In this document: piece by piece, positions 20,563-31,405 of the stretch
How positions within the stretch are numbered: the first letter of the stretch is position 1
How the letters are laid out: each line of letters starts with the position of its first letter
Source: Ctena decussata
Lineage: Eukaryota > Mollusca > Bivalvia > Lucinida > Lucinidae
Direction of reading: 5' to 3'
NCBI GenBank assembly: GCA_963989385.1
Contig: OZ022499.1
Location: forward strand, 103,757,271-103,821,270
DNA length: 64,000 bases
Made by a program: the position numbers and the translations under genes
The notes under the pieces: model-generated
Databases searched by the model: none
Seen by the model: the letters and a program-made list of their open reading frames with translations, nothing else
What the model was told of the DNA's origin: nothing

Positions 20563-21503
20563 TAGTTGATTAGCATCTTTTCACCTATTACAGATCATAT
20601 AGCTAAACACACATTGCACTATCGATAGGCACATTCCATTTTTCATAACACAAAGCGTAGGAACAATTGAAATAGTCGCATCTACATAGATATAGTATTT
20701 TAAATGAGTTTGAAATCGCCATGTTACAACTCTGTGGTACTTTGACCTAGAGCTGTATCGAAACTGCAGTGTCCCTGGAATTGACAACGCATTTGCCTCA
20801 TCAGTAATAGACTTCTCTCCAGATATTATCAGGAAAAAACGTATGTACTGCAACTGGGAATTTCCAAAAAGTGTGCAAATGCAATGGGCCCCTTTTTGTC
20901 TTGTTTGGTCCAGTCATATACAATTATTTTAAATAGTTATTTAATTGTATCTATTCAATTTTGAGAATCTCAAGATGCTATCAGTCACGGACTGAATCCG
21001 GTGCCAATATCAATGCAGGCACAACCAACAGCCCGTGCTGATTATTTTTTAGTATATTCCCCTTTTTCAGTATTATGCGAATGGGTCCATCAGTGAGCTC
21101 CCTATTTGTGTCCTGAGCTCTCTATTTGTGTCCTGAGCATACAATTAAATGCTTTTGAAAGGAAATGTAGAAAAACAAAACCTAAAATGCTAAATATTGA
21201 AGGGCAAAGAGCCAGCTACAACAGTTATTTATTAGAGGTTCAACGGCGGATCTCTAAGATTAAACACTAGGGATGGGATTCTGTTGTGATAGCAACTAAT
21301 TCAGTTACATTGATTATGTAGGCATTCCTTGAACATAGAAACAATCATAGATTGTTCCGTTTCCGAACAGAATATATAAATCTTTGGAGAGACCCTTACC
21401 ATTTTTTCTTTATCAGACGACCAGAATTCCGTACGAGGGCAACCAAAATCAAGAAACACCATTTCAGGACAACCAGATTCTTATTTTGAACTGAAAAAAA
21501 TAC
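20563..21503. other. No recognisable gene
   Basis: AT-rich DNA. I see no conserved exon, repeat unit or long reading frame here. 'CTGAGCTCTCTATTTGTGTC' is duplicated near 21092-21135. Confidence 0.5.
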
Positions 21504-21666
21504 TCAGCTACTTAAAGGTAAAGTATCTTTGTCTTGGGGGCGAAACCTTCGAAACCTCTCAGAGGCCACACCTCTGTGACGAACTTGCTTGTTGGGGAAA
21601 CCTCCAACTGCAAACCTATTTTGTGGTGAAACCGCCATACTCCTCTTTATATCAGGTGGAGGTGGA

Positions 21667-21716
21667 CTAGTTTTGGGGACAAGGTCACCTACAGGTGACC
21701 TTGTCCCCAAAACTAG
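21667..21716. repeat. Perfect 24-bp inverted repeat at a LINE junction
   Basis: Arms 21667-21690 and 21693-21716 ('CTAGTTTTGGGGACAAGG...' and its exact complement) are separated by AC. The right arm encodes the 'GDLVPKT' stretch of the LINE tail that follows. The left arm is therefore an inverted copy of LINE sequence. Confidence 0.9.
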
Positions 21717-21840
21717 GCGTTGCAGAAATCAACATTCCATGGCATTTCAGATACCCACTGCTAGTTTAGATGCATATAAATGTAGCTTCTTTCCCCAGAC
21801 CATCAGGGACTGGAATGACCTCCCTGATTTCCTCCGCTGA
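21693..21840 (+). pseudogene. C-terminal scrap of a CR1/Jockey-like LINE ORF2
   Basis: Reads 'GDLVPKTRRCRNQHSMAFQ', then 'SLDAYKCSFFPQTIRDWNDL'. The FFPQTIRDWN block matches the LINE tail at 24962-25523 (minus). 5'-truncated and inactive. Confidence 0.8.
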
Positions 21841-21874
21841 AATGTCAGATGATTGTGTGTCAAAGTTCTCATCT

Positions 21875-21907
21875 CTCTTACTGTAACTTACTGTAACTTA
21901 CTGTAAC
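21875..21907. repeat. Three copies of TTACTGTAAC at a LINE 3' end
   Basis: 'CTTACTGTAACTTACTGTAA' continues for a third unit. It lies immediately 3' of a plus-strand LINE scrap and beside the 3' end of a minus-strand LINE. Short tandem repeats at the tail are usual for CR1-type elements. Confidence 0.7.
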
Positions 21908-21918
21908 CTTTACACCAA

Positions 21919-22848
21919 TCAAGCATCATCTGCTTCTGTAGGTGATTCTCGATACATCGATTGTCTGTGTCCGCTGTTATGCGCAATGTAGCAGGTGGCG
22001 TTGAATTTGGATGGGTGACTATGCCAGTGGTTATTAAGGCGGCTCTTGAATGAGTTCAGAGAGGGTGCCCTAACTACAGTTTCTGGTAGAGAATTCCATG
22101 TGTCAATCACTCTAATGCTGAAACTATGACGCCTTACGTTTAACCGAGCTCTGGGTTTAAACAATTTGAGAGAATGGCCCCTGGTCGCTCCATGTAGTGC
22201 AAATGTAAATAACTTATTTATATCGACTTTATCAATTTGATTCATTATTTTATACACTTGTACCATGTCGGCTCTTTCTCGCCGATATTCCAGCGTAGGT
22301 AAACCAAGATGCTTCAGTCTCTCTTCATAAGACATGTGGCTGATACTTTTCACTAGTCGCGTAGCCCTTCGCTGAACATTTTCAATGATTATTTTATCCT
22401 TTTTGTATAAAGGTGACCAAATTTGAGTAGCATATTCTAAATGAGGGCGTACCATAGTTTTGTATAAATTTAGAAACATTTCTTTGTCAAGGTAAGTAAA
22501 GGTACTAAAAATTATTCCAACATTTCTGTTTGCTATATTTACTTTTGATGTTACATGTTCTCTGAATTTTAAATCTCCATCTATTATCACTCCCAAGTCT
22601 TTTTCATATTCTACTTTTTCAATTTCAACAGGTTCTGGATCTCCATTCATTTTGTATGCTGTTATAATGTCACGTTTTCCGACATGCAAATGGTGACACT
22701 TTGTTTTGTTGAAAAACATTTTCCATGTTTCAGCCCAATTTTCTGCTGTTGTTATGTTTTCTTGTAAACTGATTCTCTTGTCTTCTGTTTTAACCCCACT
22801 AAATAGTTTCCCATCGTCAGCAAAAAGCTTCATACATAGCCAGGAATT
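21919..22848 (-). pseudogene. LINE ORF2, second half of the reverse transcriptase to the C-terminus
   Basis: Open for about 310 codons, from 'MKLFADDGKLFSGVK' (RT motif C, FADD) through 'NKTKCHHLHVGKRD', 'YEKDLGVIIDGDLKF' and 'YKTMVRPHLEYATQIWSP' to the C-terminal block 'VIDTWNSLPETVVRAPSLNS'. This order is standard for CR1/Jockey-type non-LTR reverse transcriptases. The upstream half is separated by an inserted block (22849-23836). A further 25 codons, ending 'GPILFLIFINDLP', are at 23837-23912. The 5' part is missing, so the element cannot be active. Confidence 0.9.
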
Positions 22849-23836
22849 CCATGGTACCATGGTACTTAATGTTTAAAGTGAGGCAACACATGCTGTGTGC
22901 ATCACTGCATTGATTGATGCACAAGAGTATTTTCAACAAACCATGTTCTAAGTTGTAATAATGTTTAATGTCCATATAAATCCTGTTATTGTTTACAAGC
23001 AGGACTCAAAAAAAGTCATGCTATCTATTTTCCTGTCAGAATACATTCTCATGATACCATGGCAAACAGAAAGCTATCAAATTTGTAAAGCTTACATTAT
23101 TAAAAAATATTAATATCTCACACTGTTTCAGGCAAGATATTAATGGTTATTTATATTATCAGTCTTATTGGAACTCATAACAACTTTTAATAAAAGTGTT
23201 TTTGACCATTTGAAATCTGGAAATGGCATATTTAAAATTTCCTCCATTTTGACATAAGGTGTATGATATTTACTTGGACTGTGTGGATATCTTATAATAT
23301 AGTTTCACCAAGCAAAAATTATTTGTAAGAGTAACTTTAAAGGTATTCGGGAGAGAACGGAATGATGGAACATTTGCAGCCAGTTTGCTTATTTCCTATC
23401 AAAATTATTTGTGGAAATTTGTGCTAGTTTCAGTTTTAAGGCTTAATGGCAGCCCATATATCAATCACTCCAAAAATAGATAAGCATACATTCAAGTTGT
23501 AATTTATATTTACATTTTTAAGGGAAGAGTACATATATATGTTGAACCAATCAATAGTAAAAGTTGTATTAAGAAATATTGCTGACATTAAATATCAACA
23601 ATTGTATAGTACTGGTGGTGGCTGGAAAAGTTGAAAAACCACAATGTCCATTTTTTTTACTTTATTTGATATTAATTCAGATATTTATCCTAATTATCTT
23701 ATAAATTATTTTGTAGTACAAAGTAGCATCCCCCTACTTTATCAATATAGTAATATCAAGGCCCAGCAAATGGTTTAAGTTTCATAATAAAGCGAGATCC
23801 AATTTACCATGGTACCATGGAACCCATGGTACCATG
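22849..23836. mobile_element. 1-kb AT-rich insertion bounded by CCATGGTACCATGG palindromes
   Basis: It splits a minus-strand LINE between the FINDLP and FADD motifs. The left boundary 22849-22862 and right boundary 23807-23820 are both CCATGGTACCATGG. A third near copy, CCATGGTACCATG, follows at 23824-23836. The interior is very AT-rich with no coding frame. The palindromic ends suggest a small non-autonomous DNA element. The superfamily and exact target duplication could not be decided. Confidence 0.65.
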
Positions 23837-23912
23837 AGACCGGACTATACACTGATTGCGTCTGGGAGGTCATTGATAAAGATCAAAAACAAAATTGGTC
23901 CAAGGACACTCC
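23837..23912 (-). pseudogene. LINE RT motif-B fragment
   Basis: The minus strand reads 'GSVLGPILFLIFINDLPDAI'. It belongs to the LINE at 21919-22848 across the 1-kb insertion. It is truncated just before the GVPQ part of the motif. Confidence 0.85.
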
Positions 23913-24081
23913 CCTCTCGTGAGAGCTAGGGACTAATTTTCCTCCAGTCACGCCCCCCTGGTGAAAGATTGTCAATTTTTGGCGTATCATCAGTAAACAA
24001 TTCAGATTCAGATTCAGTGGTACTCGTCTATACAAGGTGTGCCTATAAAAGCACAAATGCTACAACAATGGCTATTAGAAC

Positions 24082-24233
24082 CACTGGCACTTGACCAATA
24101 CTGTGTATGTATGTTTAACAACGTTTCTACGAAAAAAAATATTTCCTCGCTAAAAAAAATATAAGACTTATTTATATTTTTTAGCAAGGTAATATTTTTT
24201 TTTCTCAGAGATACTGTTGGTCAAGTGCCAGTG
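24082..24233. mobile_element. 152-bp MITE with 8-bp target duplication
   Basis: Ends CACTGGCACTTGACCAA and its complement TTGGTCAAGTGCCAGTG. Exact direct repeats ATTAGAAC lie at 24074-24081 and 24234-24241. The centre is an AT-rich palindrome ('ATATTTCCTCGCTAAAAA' facing 'TTTTTTAGCAAGGTAATAT'). An 8-bp duplication is typical of hAT, Merlin and P-type elements. Confidence 0.88.
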
Positions 24234-24241
24234 ATTAGAAC

Positions 24242-24960
24242 CGTGCGAAAATACGCCCACTTGCCAAGAAAAAGAAAATGTGAAAGGATTCTTCTCAATT
24301 TTTGTCAATCGACTGCGCTGCAAGTCATTGAAAATAACCTAATAAGACAATTATCACATGTTCTAACAACTGTCACGTTCTCTTCTTGACCATATCTTGC
24401 CCAAAACATGTCATAGTTTGTAGTGCAGCCGCACTTGTTTAATAGACGTCCAAATCGGGTGCAGCGAATAGCCGAAAAAATATTTCCTGGAGTATCCTGG
24501 ATTACTCAGTTCTCGATAGGTTAAGATTCTTTCTCTTGCTTTTCAACTAACCGGAACAGCACTATTGTGCATTCGACATTATTGCATACTTTTATTATCT
24601 ACCCGTAACATGTGTAATCAACAGCCAGCCATTTTGCCATTTATATGTTCTAATTATATCTCGGAGTAGGCTAGTGCAAACCAACGATGAAGTGCGCATA
24701 CCCACGTTCTCGATAGTAAATATAAATGACGTCATACGGACATGTGTCTGAGTGAATGAGAAAAAAATGTATGGTGGCTTTTTTGTGACATATTGCGCTT
24801 TGATGACAAGAAGTTAAAAATTCAAAATGCATTATTTTAGAGCTATACTAAATAAGTAGGTACATCTTTGGCATCATTCAGATTTTTCTTTCATTATTCA
24901 CACTGTGAAATTGTAAGTACTCATTTAGATTAGACACTATTTTCCTGTCAGTATATCGCA
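24242..24960. other. No recognisable gene
   Basis: Moderately AT-rich. I see no exon, repeat or element ends that I can support. Confidence 0.4.
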
Positions 24961-24961
24961 A

Positions 24962-25523
24962 TTAAACGGACCAACCATCCCTAGCCCTTATAAGAGAAGT
25001 AAACTTATCAACTGAATCCTCTGCACCCTCAGCAGCAGAAATAAGTGAATCTTCCAGGGAATTCCAATCTCTAATAGTCTGGGGGAAGAAACTGGACTTG
25101 TAAATGTCAGTCCCAACCAATGGGGTTTGAAATGTCAGGGAATGATGATTCCTGGTACGCCTACTTGGGGGAACAAGGTCATTTATGGGTATACTGGCTG
25201 CACCCCTCAGACCTTTGTAAAGCATTATGAGTCTACTATCTTTCCTTCTCTTTTTCAGGGATTCCCACTTAAGTTTCTTCAGAATGTCAGTCATACTCCC
25301 AGTTTCATATGTGTAATTTCCCGTTACAAATCTAGCTGCCCTTTTCTTCACCTTCTGAAGTTCATCTTGAAGAAGTATACTTTGAGGGTCCCAAACTGAA
25401 CTGCCATACTCTAAGACTGGACGCACCAGTCCCTTGTATGCTGACTCTTTAACATCTTGTGGACATGCTGCCAAGTTACGTCTGAGGAAGCCGAGGGTCC
25501 TATGAGCCTTTGTGCAAATATTA
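24962..25523 (-). pseudogene. LINE ORF2 C-terminal part (family A)
   Basis: From 'ICTKAHRTLGFLRRNLAACP' through 'YKGLVRPVLEYGSSVWDP', 'VKKRAARFVTGNY' and 'SSFFPQTIRDWNSLEDSL' to a stop at 24962. This is the usual post-RT region of CR1/Jockey-type LINEs. Its 5' continuation lies at 25786-26140, separated by a piece of another LINE. Confidence 0.88.
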
Positions 25524-25785
25524 ACTCATTAACTCACCATACTCGACATCAGTGTAAGTCATTCGACTTGTATAGATGTTTCTCGATATTGTCTATATTC
25601 TCTCATTGGGTGGCCAGCTTGGTAACATGCAGCTTCAAACTTATATGGATGCCCGTGCCATTGTTTGTTTAAACGGGTTTTAAAGGCATTGAGGGAGGGT
25701 GCATTAACAACATTTTCTGGTAGCTGATTCCATGCGTTAACAACACGATTACTGAAGGTGCCTGTACGTAGATTTAGCCTTGATC
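25524..25785 (-). pseudogene. Tail of a second LINE (family B) inserted in LINE A
   Basis: Encodes 'SRLNLRTGTFSNRVVNAWNQ' and 'LPENVVNAPSLNAFKTRLNK', the same type as the C-terminus at 21919-22848. Its 3' end carries 'TGAGTTAATGAGTTAA' (minus strand). The uninterrupted LINE-A sequence at about 34290-34325 ('GCAAATACATGTATTGCTGA') shows that this block is an insertion. Confidence 0.8.
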
Positions 25786-26140
25786 TTGCTGACATGTGTG
25801 TTCCATTTCAAATTATTGGCAATGGTTATGCCGAGATACTTGATAGTTTCTACATTACTGAGGACCGTTCCCTCTAAGGTATAGGATGCGTTGATCTTCT
25901 TGATCCGTTTCCTTGTAATTTGCATTATATTGCATTTAACAGGTTGAAATATCATGCCCCAACTCCTTGCCCAACAATCTAAATGATCTACATGTATATC
26001 CTCCTGAAGTTTCACCGTGTCTTCAATATCTCTGATTTCACGATAGCAAACACAGTCGTCAGCAAAAAGTCTTAATTCCGAGTCAATACTTTCTGTTATA
26101 TCGTTAATGTATCGTTTCTCATAATAGCACGGGTTCCTTA
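25786..26140 (-). pseudogene. LINE ORF2 palm fragment (family A)
   Basis: Reads 'YINDITESIDSELRLFADDC' then 'VCYREIRDIEDTVKLQEDI', 'MIFQPVKCNIMQITRKRI' and 'NVETIKYLGITIANNLKW'. FADD is the catalytic motif C. The N-terminal half of the RT is missing. Confidence 0.88.
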
Positions 26141-26229
26141 ATATCACGGCAATTACATTTCTTGTTGTATCTCAATAAACTTACTGTGTATTGAGTAGTG
26201 ACAAAATTACTTCATCAACCACAAGTTTT

Positions 26230-27620
26230 AGCTTCTATGCTGTAACGAAATTTTGGGGAATTGCCTTGATGTGGCTCCCATTTACAAAAAGGGAGAAAAG
26301 AATGACCCTGCCAATAACATGCCGGTCTCTTTGACTTGTATTTGTTGTAAGTCTCTGGAGCACATTCTCGTGAGCAAAATCATGCAACATCTATCGGACC
26401 ATAAGATTTTAGTTGAGCCTCAGCATGGCTTCAGAAGTGGTAGGTCATGCGAGACTCAACTGGTCCAGTTCATTCATGATTTGCAGGCAAAGCTAGACAG
26501 AGCCAATAATAAAGGTCACAAGCAGACGGACCTCACTATTATGGACTTTGCCAAGGCTTTTGATAAGGTCAACCATAGACGATTAATTTATAAACTGGAG
26601 TATTATGGTATCCGAAATGATATTCTCCGGTGGATCTCTGCCTGGCTATCTGGAAGGACACAAGAAGTTGTACTAGATGGTATCTGTTCAGACCCTCTCC
26701 CCGTGTTGTTTGGTGTCCCCCAGGATTCTGTTTTAGGCCCCATTTTGTTCTTAATCTTTATTAATGACCTGCCAGACAACATAAGCTCAACAGTCCGCCT
26801 TTTGCTGATGACTGTGTACTCTATAGAAATATTAGACGGTCCGAAGACCAACAGATATTCCAAGATGATTTGGATAAATTGGCACTTTGGGAAGAGGCAT
26901 GGCTCATGAAATTTAATGTTGCCAAATGTCACTCTATGAGGGTGACTAGGCACCCCCCTCCAGAGCAAATAATCCATGGTTATACATTGCATAACCAAGT
27001 CCTAGAGAATGTATCGTCAGCCAAATATATTTAGGAGTTGAAATTATGGGTCATAATGGATGACCTCGAGTGGGGTCAGCACATCAATGGAATTACCAGT
27101 AAGGCTACTAAGACTGGGTTTCCTTCGTAGAAACTTGACTTTTGCATCGAAGGAAATCAAGGCTGCTGCATATAAAACTCTGGTCCGGCCCAAATTAGAA
27201 TATGCAGCGCCAGATTGGATGCCCCATCACCAAGTAGATATTAACAGAGTAGAAAAAGTACAGAGGACTGCTGCCCGTTGGACCTGTAGGTGCTGGCGCA
27301 ATCAAAGCCATGTGGGAGAAATGTTAGAAGAACTCCAATGGACAGACCTGCAGGAAAGACGACAGCAGGCTTCTCTGTCTCTATTCTACAAAATTCACAA
27401 TAATCTTGCCATAGTAGATAAGAATAAGTACCTATCTGAGGTCGGTGAAGGGAGCAGGAGAACTAGGTCCCACCCATTCCAGTACCACCGTCCAAATGCT
27501 TACACGGACGGTTTTAAGAATTCCTTTTTCCCCAGGACAATTGCAACTTGGAATGGTCTTACAACCGAAGCTGTCTCTTCGGAGACAGTTGGTGGGTTTA
27601 AGGCCAAAATTTAATATCCT
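26230..27620 (+). pseudogene. LINE reverse transcriptase, nearly full RT plus C-terminus, frameshifted
   Basis: Reads 'VAPIYKKGEKNDPANNMPVS' (fingers), 'EPQHGFRSGRSCETQLV', 'IMDFAKAFDKVNHRRLIYKL' (motif A), 'FGVPQDSVLGPILFLIFIND' (motif B), then a one-base deletion near 26797-26800. The next frame gives FADDC-type sequence ('TTTTGCTGATGACTG'). A stop and frame change near 27033-27065 separate the C-terminal part ('RLGFLRRNLTFASKEIKAAA' to 'FFPRTIATWNGLTTEAV'). The Asp in GVPQD replaces the usual Gly. The 3' region ends around 27830 with 'GAAAGAAAGAAAA'. It is a dead copy, in opposite orientation to the LINE at 24962-26140. Confidence 0.92.
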
Positions 27621-28793
27621 AGGGTAGAGCAAGGGTTAGGCAGGGAATGCCAGCCCCTGAGGACTTCTTGTTAATAGTTTTAATCTGCTGGTGGCTTTGT
27701 CACAAATTCATTTATTTTTCTTTATTTTTTTTTCATTTTTTTTTCTGACAACTAATGCGCCACACCAGAAACCTGTCATCATGGTCAAAGATGACCGAGG
27801 ACAGTATGGATAGAAAGAAAGAAAAATTTCCTGCCGAGTAGGATCTTTCTTTTATTGGAACCATGAAAATAGCATGTTTTCCACGCGGTTATATCCCCTG
27901 GCCCTAGGAAACTCATAGCTCACTGAAATAGAGGCCATAATTTTAATTTTGCCTGTGACTTCTCACATCTGGTATTCCTGTATTTTCTTTGAAAACAATA
28001 AATCACAAGATTACAATATTTATCATACCAAAATTTTGCTGGAAAGTATGGGAATCCTTTTAGACAAAAAATGAATGTTTGTAATAAATAGTTTCTTTGA
28101 TGAGCCTGAGGAATCAATAGACTTTATCGACAAAAAGAGTTATGAATTATTAGTACATAACTGTTAGAACTAGAAAACAATTATTTAATGGATGATTATT
28201 GATTCACCAAGAAAATTTTTACTGCTTACGCAGCCCATAGGCCACTTAGCTGTCAAACTTTTGGAAACCCCATGTGTTCAGTTCAGTTCAGTTCAATTCT
28301 CCTATCGACGTTCCCAAAGTGGCTAAACGGTACGTAACCATAGTTGCACACACTTGGCGCCGTGTGTCCGTCCAAAACCCCATGTGTAAGTACATTATGA
28401 TATGAAGTTCTGTTCAAATTTCAATACAATTTGGTATAGGTTGTACAAATTGGTTTAGAAAATTCATCAACACCTACTTTATTACTGCATCAAATTTTAA
28501 GAATTTTGATACTACTTGCTTTCCATACTTGCTACTTTTATAAATACCGTGATATTATGGAACTCTCCATTGGCTTAGCCTGCAACACCATGGTGGCTTA
28601 TCATTTCTTGTTTGTAAACAAATAAGAGAAAGGTATGATTTTCTATAGTGAAGAAGAATATGGGATGACCAAAGGATTATAATTAAAATGTTATTTAATC
28701 AGTTCAGCTCTTCTTATTTATTTCTAGCTGTCATTACAATTAACTACCGTGATATTAGGAAAATCCAGCCTATTAGTAACGATGACATTGTAT
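27621..28793. other. LINE 3' tail, then DNA without recognisable genes
   Basis: 27621-27835 is the 3' untranslated region of the LINE (T-rich, then GAAAGAAAG). The rest shows no exon. 'CAGTTCAGTTCAGTTCA' at 28278-28294 is a short tandem repeat. Confidence 0.5.
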
Positions 28794-28812
28794 AAGCGAG
28801 TTCGGAATTCCG
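28794..28812 (+). repeat. Left 19-bp inverted repeat flanking the Penelope-like element
   Basis: AAGCGAGTTCGGAATTCCG, the exact complement of 32314-32332. A second inverted match lies inside: 'GGCTATTACTAAAATCTTAT' (29072-29091) against the complement of 32256-32287 ('GGCTGTTACTAAAACCTTGT'), both followed by ACCGCACCGC. Confidence 0.85.
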
Positions 28813-29566
28813 AGGGTTCCCGTTGGACTGGAGGAGAAAGATCAAGGTCAAGTGTGAAAAAATGATCATAAAGCTACCTGGTCAGTCGATATAAAACACC
28901 TTTTTCATGATTAAAATCATTGATATGACTGATTGTTTTCAACTCAGAGAAAATGAATAGTCACATTATTTTAGCAAGTATAATAGACAGGGAATGTTTA
29001 TAAATCGAAATATTAGTCGATATGTTGGTGTGTGAGTGTATACGGCTTTTGGCATCCGTGATCTCTGACCTTGAGGCTATTACTAAAATCTTATACCGCA
29101 CCGCCGAAGATTTCCGAACGCTACCGAATTTAATATGTGCCCCATAGGCAAAGGGCATGTTACTTAGTATATACTGATTCTACAAATAAGTTTTTTATTA
29201 GACATGTTAATGTATTAGCAATATATACATATTTATATTATGCTGAATTCTTAATTGCCCAACCTTAAAAACGGATTTTAGTATCGGTCAAACTCCATTT
29301 CAATAAATTCTCAGGATAACTGTCACATGGTAGTCCCTGGCGTTTTGATCTGGTTGGTTACTGATAAAAAATACTGAGATATATTTTGTTTATAGATTTA
29401 AACAAATCACCTATACATATACATGTATATCTATCTGAAAACATTCCCTACAGGGGTCGGAAGTAACTCTTAAAAGTATGTCTGTGTTGCAATCAGCAGA
29501 AAAATACATGTATAAATTCTTTGGAGAAAAAGCCTTGACAGTATAATGTAAATTTGCAATATCATT

Positions 29567-31405
29567 ATGCATGCATACAAGATATTCAACGTATTTGAAT
29601 TAAGAGTTTTCAACAGATGTAGGGAAGAAATTGCATCTGCATTAAATGATTTTGGTAATCGTTGGTGTAAAGGAGAGGGTGTTGAAAGTAACGCTTTAAA
29701 GAAATGGAAACTAAGTATCTTTAATATTGTGGATAAACGTATAAAGTTTTATTCACACAATACTAATCTTTTACCTCCTAAGCCTAAATCTTCCTTTAGA
29801 TATTTGAAGCAGGGTATCCAGGATTTTCATAGGAAGTGTGTTTTGGTTCCTGCTGACAAGGCCGCAAACAACATTGTTGTTGTTTGTCGCATGCACTATA
29901 TTAACACTTTGAAGCAGGAACTTAACGGCACCACGGCTTACGAAGAGACTTTTACAGATGAGAAGACTGTCGTTAATAGCCACTCAAATAATTTGCCTTT
30001 AAAGTTTGCTGTTAACGTTAAGGAACGCCAAGACAAACTTCCTACGATGTATTGGTTACCTAAGCTTCATAAAAAACCGTATAAAGCTAGATTCATTGCC
30101 AACTCTAGCTCTTGTACTACTACAGAATTATCTAAATTATTAACTTCTTGCCTCACTGCTGTGAAATCTCGTGTCATTTGGTACTATGAGACAGTGTATG
30201 AGAGGTCAGGGAAAAATATGTTTTGGTCTATAAAAAATTCTGGTGAGGTACTTAGTAAACTGAAGTCAAGAGGGTTCCGTGCGACTAGTTTGTCCACTTA
30301 TGATTTTTCTACTCTTTATACCACATTACCCCATAATTTAATAAAGGAAAAACTTGTTGATTTGATTGAGAGGGCCTTCAAAAAGTTCTCCAAAAATGAA
30401 GATACCCTTTATATTGCCTGTAACGATAAGAAAGCGTTTTTCACTTCTACTGACCGTAAAATATATAGAGGATATAGTCTTTGGTCATGTCAGAATGTAT
30501 GTGACGCCTTATCATATCTCTTAGATAATATTTACATCAGATTTGGTAATAAGTTATACAGACAAATTGTTGGTATTCCGATGGGTACAAATTGTGCTCC
30601 TCTTGTGGCCGATTTGTTTTTATTTTGTTATGAAAGAGATTTCATGACTTCTCTTTCTGTTGATAATCAAGCTGATATCATTGAGGCATTTAACTCAACC
30701 TCTAGATATTTAGACGATCTTCTGAATATTGATAATCCTTATTTTGAAAGCATGGTTAACCAAATTTACCCACCTGAACTTAAATTGAATAAAGCTAATA
30801 CTTCAGATACCGAGGCCCCCTTTTTGGATTTACATCTATCTATTTCTAACGGTTTTGTATCTTCTAAACTTTATGATAAACGTGATGACTTTGACTTTGA
30901 TATAGTTAATTTTCCATTTTTGGATGGTGACGTTCCACGTCGTCCCTCTTATGGAGTGTATATTTCTCAACTTATAAGATTTGCTAGAGTGTGTAGTCAT
31001 GTAGATGACTTTAATGCTCGTAATAAATGTTTAACTGCTAAACTTCTTCAACAGGGCTATCGGTATCATAAGCTTAGAAAGGCTTTTTCTAAATTCTATC
31101 GCAGACACCATGAATTGGTTTCAAAATTTGATGTCGGATTAAAATTTCTTTTACACCAAGGCCTATCGGAACCAGAATTTTATGGTGACTTAGTATACAA
31201 ATTCAAAAAGATTAAGGGTAGGACTGATTTTTCTGATCAATTCCGAAAAATAATAATACGTCACAAACGTATTGGCTATAATTTAAATGTTATGCGACAG
31301 TCTGCATGCTTAGTGATTAACCCAATCACGGTTGATAACTTTGCTGCACTCTTTAATTGCACACCGGGGGATCGGTCGTCAGACTCTATGATGGCCCCGA
31401 CCTAA
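29567..31405 (+). CDS. Penelope-like reverse transcriptase, intact 612-residue frame
   Basis: RT copies element RNA into DNA for retrotransposition. Motif A is 'LSTYDFSTLYTTLPHNLI' (about residues 242-259; the DFSTLYT.LP form is typical of Penelope-like elements). Motif B is 'GIPMGTNCAPLVADLFLF' (from about 336). Motif C is 'SRYLDDLLNI' with the catalytic YLDD (about 380-383). The 'APFLDLHLSI' thumb-side block is near 420. Upstream 'VLVPADKAANNIVVV' and 'LPTMYWLPKLHKKPYKARFI' match the conserved N-terminal region. The frame has no stop or frameshift. No GIY-YIG endonuclease domain is visible inside or downstream. An in-frame ATG at 29567 is used; the true start could differ. Related proteins are widespread in molluscs and cnidarians. 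Confidence 0.9.
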   Translation: MHAYKIFNVFELRVFNRCREEIASALNDFGNRWCKGEGVESNALKKWKLSIFNIVDKRIKFYSHNTNLLPPKPKSSFRYLKQGIQDFHRKCVLVPADKAANNIVVVCRMHYINTLKQELNGTTAYEETFTDEKTVVNSHSNNLPLKFAVNVKERQDKLPTMYWLPKLHKKPYKARFIANSSSCTTTELSKLLTSCLTAVKSRVIWYYETVYERSGKNMFWSIKNSGEVLSKLKSRGFRATSLSTYDFSTLYTTLPHNLIKEKLVDLIERAFKKFSKNEDTLYIACNDKKAFFTSTDRKIYRGYSLWSCQNVCDALSYLLDNIYIRFGNKLYRQIVGIPMGTNCAPLVADLFLFCYERDFMTSLSVDNQADIIEAFNSTSRYLDDLLNIDNPYFESMVNQIYPPELKLNKANTSDTEAPFLDLHLSISNGFVSSKLYDKRDDFDFDIVNFPFLDGDVPRRPSYGVYISQLIRFARVCSHVDDFNARNKCLTAKLLQQGYRYHKLRKAFSKFYRRHHELVSKFDVGLKFLLHQGLSEPEFYGDLVYKFKKIKGRTDFSDQFRKIIIRHKRIGYNLNVMRQSACLVINPITVDNFAALFNCTPGDRSSDSMMAPT

